A stretch of DNA of 64,000 nucleotides from Anaerolinea sp. (lineage in GTDB: Bacteria; Chloroflexota; Anaerolineae; Anaerolineales; Anaerolineaceae). Every line of letters starts with the position of its first letter. Within the stretch, counting starts at the first letter, position 1. The notes beneath the pieces are model-generated. The model worked only from the letters and a program-made list of their open reading frames with translations, was not told the DNA's origin and did not search any database. The DNA is taken from NCBI GenBank assembly GCA_029975055.1, contig JARKPU010000051.1, positions 248,001 to 312,000 of the forward strand, read 5' to 3'. The translations under genes were made by a program, and so were the position numbers. Positions 34,740 through 43,499 of the stretch are shown piece by piece.

Positions 34740-34834
34740 TAAGAATATTGCGCCAGACTGCGTCAATAGTAGATAACTGGGGATAGGAGTTGGCTTGCCT
34801 TGGATGTGAGCGTTTCTCAGAATAAGAATATTGC
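34740..34834. repeat. 12-bp direct repeat upstream of the kinase-like gene
   Basis: TAAGAATATTGC occurs at 34740-34751 and again at 34823-34834, in the gap between the divergent glucosidase and kinase-like genes. Two exact copies 83 bp apart in a promoter region may be operators. Confidence 0.3.
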
Positions 34835-34849
34835 CCCCGGGGAGGTTTG

Positions 34850-35932
34850 ATGATCGAAAGCGTTTTCACAGAAACAATTTTTGAACAGTTGGCTGACCAT
34901 CTTGTGCGGTTTTCCCCTGGAGATGAACTGGAACCCCTTTCCGGTGGTCTACTCAACCAGGTGTGGCGTGTCCGTGGCAGGCCGGGATCGGTTCCAGAGA
35001 CGGTGATCGTCAAGTGGGCGCCGCCGTACATTGCTTCTGCGCCCGAGGTGCCGTTTGACCCAGCCCGTCTGGCGGTCGAAGCGAGTGCTCTGCAGGCTTT
35101 TTCAAGCGGCGGGCTACTCGCGGCAGTCGACACCAGGGATGTACGTCCCCCACTTTTTTATGGATTTGAGGAAGAGGAGAGTCTTCTCTTTATGGAAGAT
35201 GCCGGTCCATTCCCCAATGTGGCCGGCTGGCTTAACGGCGTTTCCGTGACTGAGCAGAATGTAGACAGGACTGGCGCAGCGCTTGGAGCTTTTATCGGTT
35301 CGCTGCATCGCATCAGCGCCAGGCAGCCTGAACTGAGAAAGGTTTTTGATAATCGCAGTATTCAAGCCACACGTCTGGACCTGCAATACAGCCAGATAGG
35401 AAAATACGCTCATTTGGCCGGGCTTCGAGACGCAGAAACATTGGGGCAGACTGCACTCGTGCTGGGAAAACGGCTGCAAGAGCCGGGTTATTGCGTGATC
35501 ATGGGCGACCTCTGGCCCGCTTCGATTATCCCAACAGACTCTGGCATCAGGATCATCGATTGGGAACTGGCGCACTACGGCCGTCCGGCGCAGGATATTG
35601 GTCACCTGACAGCGCATCTTTGGATGCAATTCCATCGCGCGCAAAACCACCGCTTTGCAAATTTTGTCTGGCTGCTCCTGCGACGATTTTTGGAAAGCTA
35701 CCGCAAAGCCCTGGGATCAGACTTTGAAAGGCTTTTTGGCCTTGGTGGTCTGGAAGAAAGCGCTATCCATTTTGGCAGTGAAGTGCTGACTCGAACGGTC
35801 GGGATTTTCCAGCAAGGGTATCTGTATGAAGGCTTATCGCGTGATGATGACCTGGTTCAGGAAGCGGTACAGGTCGCTGCAATGCACATCCGCCGTCCAC
35901 TCGATGTGGAGACCTTTATTCCGTTCCGATAA
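34850..35932 (+). CDS. Aminoglycoside phosphotransferase-fold kinase-like protein
   Basis: This 360-residue protein has the APH/choline-kinase fold: LSGGLLNQVWRV in the nucleotide loop, an ATP-site lysine in TVIVKWAPP, and the catalytic segment IMGDLWPASIIP followed by IRIIDWELAHYGRPAQDIG. The Brenner motif is altered, with Met for His before GD and Ser for the metal-binding Asn, so activity may be changed. GGAGG lies just before the ATG. The substrate is unknown; it is not evidence of antibiotic resistance. Confidence 0.8.
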   Translation: MIESVFTETIFEQLADHLVRFSPGDELEPLSGGLLNQVWRVRGRPGSVPETVIVKWAPPYIASAPEVPFDPARLAVEASALQAFSSGGLLAAVDTRDVRPPLFYGFEEEESLLFMEDAGPFPNVAGWLNGVSVTEQNVDRTGAALGAFIGSLHRISARQPELRKVFDNRSIQATRLDLQYSQIGKYAHLAGLRDAETLGQTALVLGKRLQEPGYCVIMGDLWPASIIPTDSGIRIIDWELAHYGRPAQDIGHLTAHLWMQFHRAQNHRFANFVWLLLRRFLESYRKALGSDFERLFGLGGLEESAIHFGSEVLTRTVGIFQQGYLYEGLSRDDDLVQEAVQVAAMHIRRPLDVETFIPFR

Positions 35933-35998
35933 ATCGTACCAAAACCAACCTCCCGATGAGCGGGGGAGATCACGCCTGTAGATACAAGGAAAATAAAA

Positions 35999-37414
35999 AT
36001 GAAGAAATATGACATTGCAGTGATCGGCGCCGGTTCCGGTGGCCTGGTGGCGGCGCTGACCGGGAACCGCCGCGGTGCGCGGGTGGCGTTGATTGAAAAG
36101 CACAAAATTGGCGGTGAATGCACACACTACGGCTGTGTGCCGAGTAAATCCCTGATCAGCAGCGCTCGGTTATATCACGCCATGCAGAACGCGGAAAGCA
36201 AAGGCCTACCCGCGCTGCACGCAAGTCAGGCCGCTGACTTTGCCCAGGTGATGGAGCACGTGGATCAGGTGGTGCAGGGGGTCTATGCCAACGAACAACC
36301 GGAACATTTTGAGAATCAAGGGATTGACGTTTATCTTCATCCGTCTGGAGCCCAGTTTATCAATGAACACGAAATCCGCATTGGCGAAACGGTGATCCAT
36401 GCGGAATACACGATCATTGCCACCGGGTCTTCGCCGCGCATGGCCCCGCATCCTGGCGAGGAATCCTTACGCGTGCTGCACAACGAAAACTTCTGGGCCT
36501 TGCGAAAACAGCCCAGATCGGTCGTATTTTTGGGAGGCGGCGTCATCTCTGTGGAATTAGGTCAGGCTCTGGCGCGCTTTGGCACCGAAGTGACCATCGT
36601 CGATCGCAATGAACGTATTCTTTCAGCGGTGGATACAGAAGTTGGGAAGCTGGCAACCGATACACTGCAACAGGAGGGTATTCGTCTGCTGCCCAATTCC
36701 CAGGTGACCTACTGCCAGATGGCAGAAGATGGAAAGGTCAAAATTACCCTGAACCAGAAGGGGCAGGAAAATGAACTGGTCGCAGAAGAAATCTTTGTTG
36801 CGCTCGGCCGGACACCCAACATCACTGGGATGCAACTGGAACAAGCAGGCGTGGCCTATACGGATCGCGGCATCCAGACCAATGAATATCTACAAACCAG
36901 CGTGCCCAACATTTACGCCTGTGGTGATGTCACTTCACCGGCCAAGTTTACCCATATGGCGTCTTACCAGGCAGAAATCTGTGTTTCGAATATCCTCGAA
37001 GGCAACCACGCCACTAACGATCTCTCGGTTGTGCCCTGGGCCATTTTCATGGAACCGGAAATTGGGCATGTTGGCCTGAGCGAAGCGGAAGCGCGCGATA
37101 TGGTGGGAGAAGTGAACGTGTTCAAAGTAAACACGGGTTCGGTGGACCGGTTTATCACGGAGCGTGATACGCACGGGTTCCTCAAAGTGATCATGGATCC
37201 GAACAACCGGATTCTAGGCGCGGATGCCATCGGCGCGCATGCGGGTGAATGGATCCAGTTTTTTACCCTGGCTATTCGTCAGAAGTTGACTATCGACAGC
37301 ATGGCTGAGATGATTTTCATCTATCCCACGTTTTCGGAGATTGTCAAGAAAGCCCTTTCTCGCTACCTGCGCACCCAAACAGGTACCAAACAGGCCGTTT
37401 TCTCAAGAAATTAA
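35999..37414 (+). CDS. Flavoprotein disulfide reductase, mercuric reductase/dihydrolipoamide dehydrogenase-like
   Basis: This 471-residue enzyme has GAGSGG (FAD), the redox pair C41-THYG-C46, GGGVISVELGQALARFG (NAD(P)) and YACGDVTSPAKFTHMA. It is paralogous to the protein at 11176-12585 but uses THYG between the cysteines. The C-terminal dimer domain lacks the terminal cysteine pair of true mercuric reductase. It is a single-gene unit after the kinase-like gene. Confidence 0.9.
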   Translation: MKKYDIAVIGAGSGGLVAALTGNRRGARVALIEKHKIGGECTHYGCVPSKSLISSARLYHAMQNAESKGLPALHASQAADFAQVMEHVDQVVQGVYANEQPEHFENQGIDVYLHPSGAQFINEHEIRIGETVIHAEYTIIATGSSPRMAPHPGEESLRVLHNENFWALRKQPRSVVFLGGGVISVELGQALARFGTEVTIVDRNERILSAVDTEVGKLATDTLQQEGIRLLPNSQVTYCQMAEDGKVKITLNQKGQENELVAEEIFVALGRTPNITGMQLEQAGVAYTDRGIQTNEYLQTSVPNIYACGDVTSPAKFTHMASYQAEICVSNILEGNHATNDLSVVPWAIFMEPEIGHVGLSEAEARDMVGEVNVFKVNTGSVDRFITERDTHGFLKVIMDPNNRILGADAIGAHAGEWIQFFTLAIRQKLTIDSMAEMIFIYPTFSEIVKKALSRYLRTQTGTKQAVFSRN

Positions 37415-37528
37415 GATGGAATAAAACTGCTCCAAAAAAAGACGAGTAATTCGGTAAGAAAAACGTGTGCCAACCTATCTATCTTATTAGAAGCATAAAA
37501 ACAGGTTCTATTCGAAATGGAGGATGAA

Positions 37529-37975
37529 ATGTCAGCAGTATCAACAGTACAACAAGTAGATTTGAGCAAGGGTATCGTCAAGGGGGCGATTGCTGGGTTA
37601 GGCGGCGGCGTGGTCTTCGGCATGATGATGGCCATGATGGGCATGCTGCCGATGGTAGCCGGATTGGTTGGTTCAGAGTCGCCCGTAGTTGGCGCGCTTG
37701 TGCATATGGTCATCAGCGCGGCCATTGGCGCCTTCTATGGGGCAGCACTCACACTTGGCCGTTTTAAATTGAGCACCGGGTTCGCGGTTGTTTCGGGGAT
37801 GATCAACGGTGTGATCTGGTGGGTTCTTGGCGCTCTGATCCTGATGCCCATTGGCCTGGGCATGGCTAACATGGTCTTCCAGATCGGCACCACACAGTGG
37901 TTGAGCTTGATGGGTCACCTGATTTACGGTGTTGTCACCGGGCTGCTGTTTGTCTGGTTGATCCGCAGAGGCTAA
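37529..37975 (+). CDS. Small integral membrane protein
   Basis: This 148-residue protein has four hydrophobic helices rich in Gly, Ala and Met (GGGVVFGMMMAMMGMLPMVAG is shown in part by residues 26-45) and no charged active site. I do not recognise a function. GGAGG sits 5 bp before the ATG at 37529; an upstream ATG at 37517 overlaps that site. A strong terminator follows. Confidence 0.75.
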   Translation: MSAVSTVQQVDLSKGIVKGAIAGLGGGVVFGMMMAMMGMLPMVAGLVGSESPVVGALVHMVISAAIGAFYGAALTLGRFKLSTGFAVVSGMINGVIWWVLGALILMPIGLGMANMVFQIGTTQWLSLMGHLIYGVVTGLLFVWLIRRG

Positions 37976-38017
37976 AGCGAGATCAGGCGAATTCGTATCA
38001 TTGCAAATCCTGAGCAG

Positions 38018-38058
38018 GTTCGGCGAGGAGGTTACGTTCCCTCGCCGAAGCCATTTTT
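38018..38058 (+). terminator. Intrinsic terminator
   Basis: TTCGGCGAGG (38019-38028) pairs perfectly with CCTCGCCGAA (38040-38049). CC and then TTTTT (38054-38058) follow. It ends the membrane-protein transcript. Confidence 0.85.
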
Positions 38059-38163
38059 GTCAATAAAGCTGATACGCCAGTCCAGAACGGTTTTTCGCCT
38101 AAATAAGTTCTGCTGTACAATAAAGCAGGCCAGTTGTTCTCAACAGTGGAGATTTCAAAGCGT

Positions 38164-38180
38164 ATTTACAGTTTGTAAAT
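38164..38180. promoter_or_regulatory. Palindrome upstream of the ECF sigma gene
   Basis: ATTTACA and TGTAAAT form a perfect 7-bp inverted repeat around GTT, 57 bp before the sigma factor start. It may be an operator controlling the sigma/anti-sigma pair. Confidence 0.5.
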
Positions 38181-38236
38181 GTGCGAGAGCACAATGAAAT
38201 CGTGTTCCTGTGAAGGAGACGGCCGAAGGAAAGGGC

Positions 38237-38875
38237 ATGCTGAAAAGAACCAATGAACAATGGATATCGGACCTGCGCGCTTCTGGCGAGCTGCACGAAG
38301 TCGCAATAAAAGATTTACGCGATATTGTTGTTTCTGGCCTCCCTGCCGCGCTGTCGGGTTGGATATCACCAAACTCGCCACAGTTTGAAGGATTGGCTGA
38401 AGAAGTCGCTCAAGAGACGATCCTCAAGGTTTTGAGCCATTTAGATACGTTTGAAGGTCGCAGCCAGTTTACGACCTGGGTGTATAAGATTGCGGTGCGC
38501 ATGGCGCTCACGGAACTTCGGCGCAGCCGGTGGAAAGATGTCTCTTTAGAAAGCCTGGTGGAAACAGAAGAAGGCCCAGCGTCGCCCCAGTTGATGGCCG
38601 ATTCATCGGTCGACCCAGAAGTACAGACGATGCAGTCAGACATGATAGTGCGTATTCAGATGATGATGAAAGAGGAGCTTTCAGAACGGCAGATGATGGC
38701 GATGAAATTAATCGCTATCCACCGCATGCCGATGGAGGAAGCTGCCCGTCGTTTGGGCAGCGAACGGAACGCTTTGTACAAGCTAATGCATGATGCTCGA
38801 CTCCGATTGAAGCACCGGCTGGCGCGAGAGGGATTAGATCTTGGTGAGATTTTTGCGGTTTTTGAATCCAGGTAA
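38237..38875 (+). CDS. ECF-type RNA polymerase sigma factor
   Basis: This 212-residue protein has region 2 (EEVAQETILKVLSHLDTFEGRSQFTTWVYKIAVRMALTELRR in part) and region 4 (SERQMMAMKLIAIHRMPMEEAARRLGSE, HDARLRLKHRLA). I use ATG 38237 because it matches the start of the paralog at 16195-16794 and follows AAGGAAAGGG; a longer frame begins at 38210. The next gene encodes a putative zinc-binding anti-sigma factor, the usual partner arrangement. Confidence 0.9.
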   Translation: MLKRTNEQWISDLRASGELHEVAIKDLRDIVVSGLPAALSGWISPNSPQFEGLAEEVAQETILKVLSHLDTFEGRSQFTTWVYKIAVRMALTELRRSRWKDVSLESLVETEEGPASPQLMADSSVDPEVQTMQSDMIVRIQMMMKEELSERQMMAMKLIAIHRMPMEEAARRLGSERNALYKLMHDARLRLKHRLAREGLDLGEIFAVFESR

Positions 38876-38923
38876 GATTTTCCGGTTCCTCCGCGTCAGA
38901 GTATTGGAAGTGATGGTGAAAAC

Positions 38924-39223
38924 ATGAAGAACTTTTTTCGACGTTTATTCAAAAAGCCGGACGGCAAAAAAAATCCTCCACGCATGGATATGCCGCCAGC
39001 GATGGCAAAACAAATGCTGAATGCTGTCCAGCAGACGGAGGAAGTGGAGTACTCCTGCGATGACGTCTACCGCCTGATGGATGAGTATGTTGAACTTGTG
39101 CGACGTGGGGAAGATACATCCAAATTAATGCCACTGGTGGAACATCATTTGAAAATGTGTGGGGACTGCCGCGAAGAAGTTGAGGCCCTGTTACGAATGA
39201 TGGATTCGGATCCGCAGCGGTAG
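38924..39223 (+). CDS. Putative zinc-binding anti-sigma factor
   Basis: This 99-residue soluble protein ends in a ZAS-like zinc module: YSCDDVYRLMDEYVEL followed by H-HLKMCGDC, giving the His-x3-Cys-x2-Cys pattern found in many anti-sigma factors. It has no membrane helix, so it would sense cytosolic signals, perhaps oxidation of the zinc cysteines. It lies 48 bp after the sigma gene and should bind that sigma factor. Confidence 0.75.
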   Translation: MKNFFRRLFKKPDGKKNPPRMDMPPAMAKQMLNAVQQTEEVEYSCDDVYRLMDEYVELVRRGEDTSKLMPLVEHHLKMCGDCREEVEALLRMMDSDPQR

Positions 39224-39957
39224 TATCACCCTGCTCGTTTCCGATATACCGGCCCGATTGGCGCAGGCGGAGTTTTTTCTCTGTCAGCGCCTTTTCTTTA
39301 TCGCAAAGTTGGCTATACTCAATCAAACCGGAACGGTCAGGTGGTCAAATGACCGTCACCTTTGCTCTTATCCCGAATATGCCCGGACAATTGGAGCGTA
39401 GACTACTGGTTTTCTATCTGTCCGTTTCAGGATTGCGGGTTCGATGTTTGTCAAGATAGTCGATCCCGCGATTTCGAATGAGTGAAAGAATGATAAATAT
39501 AACGGCTAAAACTGAGAAGTAAAGAAGCAATATTTTGGTTACCAAGAGATTTAAAACAAAAAATCTGCTCACTTTTGAGCAGATTTCTGTGTCTGGCGGG
39601 AGCGACGGGCATCGCCCCATCTGCAAGTAATTTCAGGGGGACAGACTTTCTGCTCAGAATGGGCCTTGAAAGACTACTGAAACGCGCTGTTCGACGCGAT
39701 TTTTGCTTTTTAAAGGGCTTTATCTGCCTGTTGAGGTCATTTTACATCGGGTTGTGTAAAACGGCAAGAAAGACTTTCATTTTTGTTAGGTGTGAAGTCT
39801 AATTTTACTCGCTGGTATCAACAGGATAATTGTGATGTTATTTTGCCTGGTTCTGGTTGTAACTATTGGTTTCTGATAAAACCGAGTAAAAGCGTGCCTC
39901 ACATCTTTCTTATTAGACCTTCGGCTAAATCGATGAGATTGGGTTTGATGAGAAATA
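39224..39957. other. 734-bp gap with hairpins and a tRNA remnant, no firm gene
   Basis: The gap holds an imperfect hairpin (CGGTCA 39334-39339 with TGACCG 39350-39355) and a terminator plus tRNA 3'-end remnant (39561-39609, listed separately). The last 350 bp are AT-rich. No convincing gene was found. Confidence 0.6.
39561..39609 (-). repeat. tRNA 3'-end remnant with its terminator (possible attachment site)
   Basis: In minus orientation CCCGTCGCTCCCGCCA (39609-39594) looks like the T-stem strand, acceptor strand and CCA of a tRNA. A perfect terminator follows (AAATCTGCTC/GAGCAGATTT, 39561-39570 and 39577-39586) with a U-run. The rest of the tRNA is missing. The 12-mer GCGGGAGCGACG is shared with the remnant at 58052-58076 in the same orientation. 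Confidence 0.6.
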
Positions 39958-40863
39958 TCAAATCATCCGTGATGAACCTTTAAAAAACCAATCCAGGTGT
40001 GCTTGAAGCACCTCATCCAATACGGGCAGAACAGGATAAGTAGCTACTTCGCCTTGCGTGATGAGTTCAGCAACGCGGTTGTAGCCAGTCAATATGGTAA
40101 CCTCGGCGGGTATATCCGGCCTGACCAGGAAATCAGGGGATGCACTTCTTAACTTGTTTGCGCGTTGCTGGCGGACTAACAAGTCGAGCGAATCACCCAA
40201 GGTCGCGATCAATCCGCCTATCGTACCGGAAAGGGGCTTCAGATGGGCGAGAGTCTGCCAGACTGAATCGTTCTGCCAATCCACATCAACTCCAAGAACA
40301 ACATCCGCTCCCATTTGACGTACTGCATCTACCGGCAAATTATTCAATAAACCGCCATCCACCAGGCGCATGCCATCCTGCACAACGGGCGCCAACAAGC
40401 CGGGTATGGAAACTGTGGCGCGTAATGCTTGTGCCACCGAACCTTCCTGTAAACGGACTTCCTGGCCAGTATTCAAATCCACAGCAATCAGTGAAAGAGG
40501 GACTGACAAGTCAGCGAAGTTGCAACCGTTGAGATGCTGCGAAAAGAAGGCCAATAAACGCTCGCCGCGGAAGATTCCTTGCTGAGGAAGGGAAAAATCA
40601 GCCAATCTCAGAAGATTACGTGTTCTTGATGTGTCGGTTGCTATCTGCTCGATCTCGTCTGGCTTCAGACCAGCCGCATACGCTGCAGCAATTACGCCAC
40701 CCATGCTGGTTCCGGCCAGATAATCTGGTTGGATGCCAGCTTCTTCCAGGACTTTGAGCACGCCAATATGGGCTAGGCCGCGAGCGCCGCCGCCGCTCAG
40801 TGCCAGGCCAAAACGCGGTTCACGCTGCAGTCCCCGTTTCATTCTAGAAAGAAAATTGTTCAT
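39958..40863 (-). CDS. Patatin-like phospholipase
   Basis: This 301-residue protein has the oxyanion GGGARGLAHIGVL, the nucleophile elbow GTSMGG (Ser-Asp dyad enzyme) and the catalytic Asp in VDGGLLNNLPVDAV. It belongs to the RssA/YchK-like bacterial patatins and should hydrolyse acyl ester bonds of lipids near the membrane. The start is uncertain: ATG 40863 precedes MNNFLSRMKRG, but no clear ribosome site is visible. It is the last gene of a minus-strand group with the small membrane proteins. Confidence 0.9.
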   Translation of the reverse strand: MNNFLSRMKRGLQREPRFGLALSGGGARGLAHIGVLKVLEEAGIQPDYLAGTSMGGVIAAAYAAGLKPDEIEQIATDTSRTRNLLRLADFSLPQQGIFRGERLLAFFSQHLNGCNFADLSVPLSLIAVDLNTGQEVRLQEGSVAQALRATVSIPGLLAPVVQDGMRLVDGGLLNNLPVDAVRQMGADVVLGVDVDWQNDSVWQTLAHLKPLSGTIGGLIATLGDSLDLLVRQQRANKLRSASPDFLVRPDIPAEVTILTGYNRVAELITQGEVATYPVLPVLDEVLQAHLDWFFKGSSRMI

Positions 40864-40978
40864 GATATATGTTTTTGCGCCAAGCGTCCATTCACATTCA
40901 TGATGATCCCCCAATGGTTCGACATCAACCGGGTTCTTCCCCTTAAGAGAATTATCAGAAATACCACCTTCTGCTGGC

Positions 40979-41302
40979 TCATTTCCCTGGTGTATCAGGA
41001 TTTTCGGGATTGTAGCGGTCACCCGGCGCGGCGAAGACACTCAAAAAATCGATTTCGGAGAGCGGAAATTCGCGCGCCACGATGGGTAAAATGGTGTTCA
41101 TCAAAGCAACACGCTCCTGGCGACTCATTCCAGCAACCAGAGTGCCCAAGTGTCTGGCCGCGACGTTGGTCAAGAAGTTTGCCCGTTCATTAGGGGGAAC
41201 CTTCTGCCAGACTTGTGGCCAGACGTTCGCAGCCAGATCCACCCATTCCTGAGGCGATTTGTTGCGCGCCAATAACATCGCAACCGCAAATAACCATTTC
41301 AT
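40979..41302 (-). CDS. Small conserved-looking protein of unknown function
   Basis: This 107-residue protein begins with a short hydrophobic stretch (MKWLFAVAMLLARNKSP) and is otherwise helical and polar. The ATG at 41302 follows GGAAGGA at good spacing; an earlier ATG (41311) is too close to that site. I do not recognise a family. It lies between two miniature membrane proteins and a patatin. Confidence 0.65.
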   Translation of the reverse strand: MKWLFAVAMLLARNKSPQEWVDLAANVWPQVWQKVPPNERANFLTNVAARHLGTLVAGMSRQERVALMNTILPIVAREFPLSEIDFLSVFAAPGDRYNPENPDTPGK

Positions 41303-41330
41303 AATTAGCATTCCTTCCGGGACTGTCTCG

Positions 41331-41438
41331 CTAACGGTCCCTTTTCCGCCATTCCTGGTACCATGCCAGAGCGATTACCAACCCAAGGAAAAACAACAGG
41401 TGGTAATACATCAAAGGATTTGCGCCAGTAGGGTTCAT
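41331..41438 (-). CDS. Miniature single-pass membrane protein
   Basis: ATG 41438 follows AGGAG at good spacing and encodes 35 residues: MNPTGANPLMYYH, one helix (LLFFLGLVIALAWY) and a basic tail QEWRKRDR ending at TAG. The size, strong ribosome site and hydrophobic helix support a real gene despite its length. It may be a subunit or regulator of a membrane complex. Confidence 0.6.
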   Translation of the reverse strand: MNPTGANPLMYYHLLFFLGLVIALAWYQEWRKRDR

Positions 41439-41505
41439 GGTTCACTCCTGTTTAATGGACGGGATAGATCTACCAGTGATGATTCGATCTATGGAATGGT
41501 CATTT

Positions 41506-41607
41506 TTATTCCATGTAGGCATACCAGAAATAGGTAACCAGTCCACTGATCAAGAAGCTAAAGGGAATAACCCATCCGTTGGTCACAAGAAATTCCCAGG
41601 TTTCCAC
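41506..41607 (-). CDS. Miniature single-pass membrane protein
   Basis: GTG 41607 follows AGGAG at good spacing and encodes 33 residues: METWEFLVTNGWV, one helix (IPFSFLISGLVTYFWY) and AYME before TAA. It lies 10 bp after the GT2 gene stop and just before the other miniature membrane gene, so the two are probably expressed together. Confidence 0.6.
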   Translation of the reverse strand: METWEFLVTNGWVIPFSFLISGLVTYFWYAYME

Positions 41608-41617
41608 AGTTCGTCTC

Positions 41618-42604
41618 CTATGATTTGTCCGCCTGATTGATCAAAGCTTCCATTTTTACGGTTAGACCCTTCACGCCCTTCTTCGCCGCCAGACTCGTTT
41701 CGCGAATCGCTGCAGGCATCCCGATTCGGAACAACTCATTTAGAGTTTTGCGGCTCTCATCGTAGCGGCAAATGAGTTGGCGGGTTTCTTGGTGTATGCT
41801 GCCTACGGTCTGACGGATCGGGGAGATCGTTACCAAGCTGATTTGCTGAAGATCTACAAGCCGGACCCAGCGGGACTTGGCTGCCAACGCGTGGTGCCCA
41901 AAACGATATTCGCCGAGATAGCGATCCAACACAGCTTGATCGAAAGGATCTCCCATCATTTGGTTGATTGCCAGGAAAGAGTAACGTACTGCCACATTCC
42001 AGCGACCATCCGTTTCCAACCGGCGCACCGAGACGGGGATCGGCACGTGCAGAATGCCAAACCTGCCTCCTTGAGCGACCATGCGGCGGACGTAGTCATG
42101 ATCTTCAGACAGGTACAAAGCTTCGTCAAATCCACCGATACTCGCATGCGTTTGCTTGCGGCTTAAAATACAGAAACCTGGGGCATGTGGACTGAACGGG
42201 CGTGTGGCCTCTAAAAATACGTTGGCCGCTTGATGAAAGATGGCGTCGGTCAGGTTGCCGCCCAGAGGCAAGACCGGACAGGTGGCAGCATCCAGGCCAC
42301 GCCGGTCGAATTCCTCTATAGCGCGCGCCAGGAAATCGGGCCCAGGGAGCACGTCTGCGTCGAGGAATAAGAGAATATCGCCCAGGGCGACCGCTGCGCC
42401 GGCATTGCGCCCACGCGCCGGCCTGCCGCCAGGCACCACCTGGCATCCCGTTTGAAGGGCGATTTCGACCGTCCGGTCGGAAGATCCGGCGTCGGCGACG
42501 ATGACCTCCAGCGGAGGGCGGGTCTGTTGGCGAATGGCCTCTAACAAACCCGGCAGATAGGCTTCTTCGTTGAGGGTGGGGATGACAATAGAGACGGTTT
42601 TCAT
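41618..42604 (-). CDS. Family 2 glycosyltransferase
   Basis: This 328-residue enzyme has the GT-A fold start VSIVIPTLNEEAYLPGLLEAI, the substrate strand VIVADAGSSDRT and the metal-binding D-x-D in LLFLDADVLPG. It would transfer a sugar from a nucleotide donor to an unknown acceptor, probably at the membrane. It follows the DegV gene by 3 bp, so the two are co-transcribed with the winged-helix regulator. Confidence 0.9.
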   Translation of the reverse strand: MKTVSIVIPTLNEEAYLPGLLEAIRQQTRPPLEVIVADAGSSDRTVEIALQTGCQVVPGGRPARGRNAGAAVALGDILLFLDADVLPGPDFLARAIEEFDRRGLDAATCPVLPLGGNLTDAIFHQAANVFLEATRPFSPHAPGFCILSRKQTHASIGGFDEALYLSEDHDYVRRMVAQGGRFGILHVPIPVSVRRLETDGRWNVAVRYSFLAINQMMGDPFDQAVLDRYLGEYRFGHHALAAKSRWVRLVDLQQISLVTISPIRQTVGSIHQETRQLICRYDESRKTLNELFRIGMPAAIRETSLAAKKGVKGLTVKMEALINQADKS

Positions 42605-42607
42605 GCT

Positions 42608-43453
42608 TTACTCAACGTACATCGCCAGGCCGATCGTGCCCGGTCCCACGTGGGTGCCGATCACGGGGCTGAGTTCAAAGGTATAAATGTGATCGCATTT
42701 CAGGCGTTCAGCCAGGCGCGATCGAAATTCCGCAGCCTCTTCTGGGGCATTGGCATGCAGCACCCCTACGTGGACAGGATTGCCTCCTGCTTTTTCTTCA
42801 GCCAGGTCAACCAGACGTTCCAGCGCCTTTATCTTCGTGCGAACGCGCTCCAAAGCGTCGATTTTGCCTTCCCCATTGAAAAACAGGATGGGTTTGATGC
42901 GTAACGCAGAACCCAGGTAGCGCGACGCACCGCCAATACGCCCCCCTTTGTGCAGGTATTTCAACGTATCTACCATGAAGAAAAGGTGCAGTTTCTGGAC
43001 GACATCTCGGGCGACCTGAGTAACCTCGGGCAGACGACAGCCCTGCGCAACAGAGTGGGCAGCGGCCAGTGTGACTAAAGCCAGCCCGGCAGAGGTGGAA
43101 TGCGTATCCACGACCTGAACAGGTACCCTGGTAAACTCAGCTGACGCGGCCAGGGCCGAAGCCACCGTGCCGCTGATCCCGGAAGAGATCAACGGTACGA
43201 GGATGCCCTCGTACCGGTCCGCCAGCCGATCGAAGGCTTGAAGGAAGTCGTGCTTGGAGAGCTGTGAAGTGCTGGGAAGCGTGGCATGGTTTGCCAGGCG
43301 GTAGTAAAACGCCTGTGGGGTGATATCTACCCCATCTACCAGGGTCTCCCCGTCCCAGTGGAGTTTGAGCGGGATAACGTGGATGTCGTGGCGCTCCAGC
43401 AGGTCTGAGGTCAGATACGCGGAACTGTCGGTCAAGATCGCGATGCGGGACAC
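42608..43453 (-). CDS. DegV family fatty-acid-binding protein
   Basis: This 281-residue protein has the DegV features: AILTDSSAYLTSDLLERHDI, STSQLSKHDFLQAFDRL, LVPLISSGISGTVASA and the C-terminal SPVIGTHVGPGTIGLAMYVE. DegV/FakB proteins bind a fatty acid and present it to the FakA kinase. I use GTG 43453 because AGGAG lies 6 bp upstream; the frame continues into the regulator gene. It is co-transcribed with the regulator upstream. No FakA gene is in the window. Confidence 0.92.
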   Translation of the reverse strand: MSRIAILTDSSAYLTSDLLERHDIHVIPLKLHWDGETLVDGVDITPQAFYYRLANHATLPSTSQLSKHDFLQAFDRLADRYEGILVPLISSGISGTVASALAASAEFTRVPVQVVDTHSTSAGLALVTLAAAHSVAQGCRLPEVTQVARDVVQKLHLFFMVDTLKYLHKGGRIGGASRYLGSALRIKPILFFNGEGKIDALERVRTKIKALERLVDLAEEKAGGNPVHVGVLHANAPEEAAEFRSRLAERLKCDHIYTFELSPVIGTHVGPGTIGLAMYVE

Positions 43454-43499
43454 GAGATACTCCTTTGTCGAAAATAACGAAAGAATTCGATAAAAAAAA

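Noticed and set aside
39414..39572. Hydrophobic 52-codon frame on the minus strand with a GTG start
   Set aside because: The start lies inside the terminator hairpin next to the tRNA remnant and no ribosome site is present.
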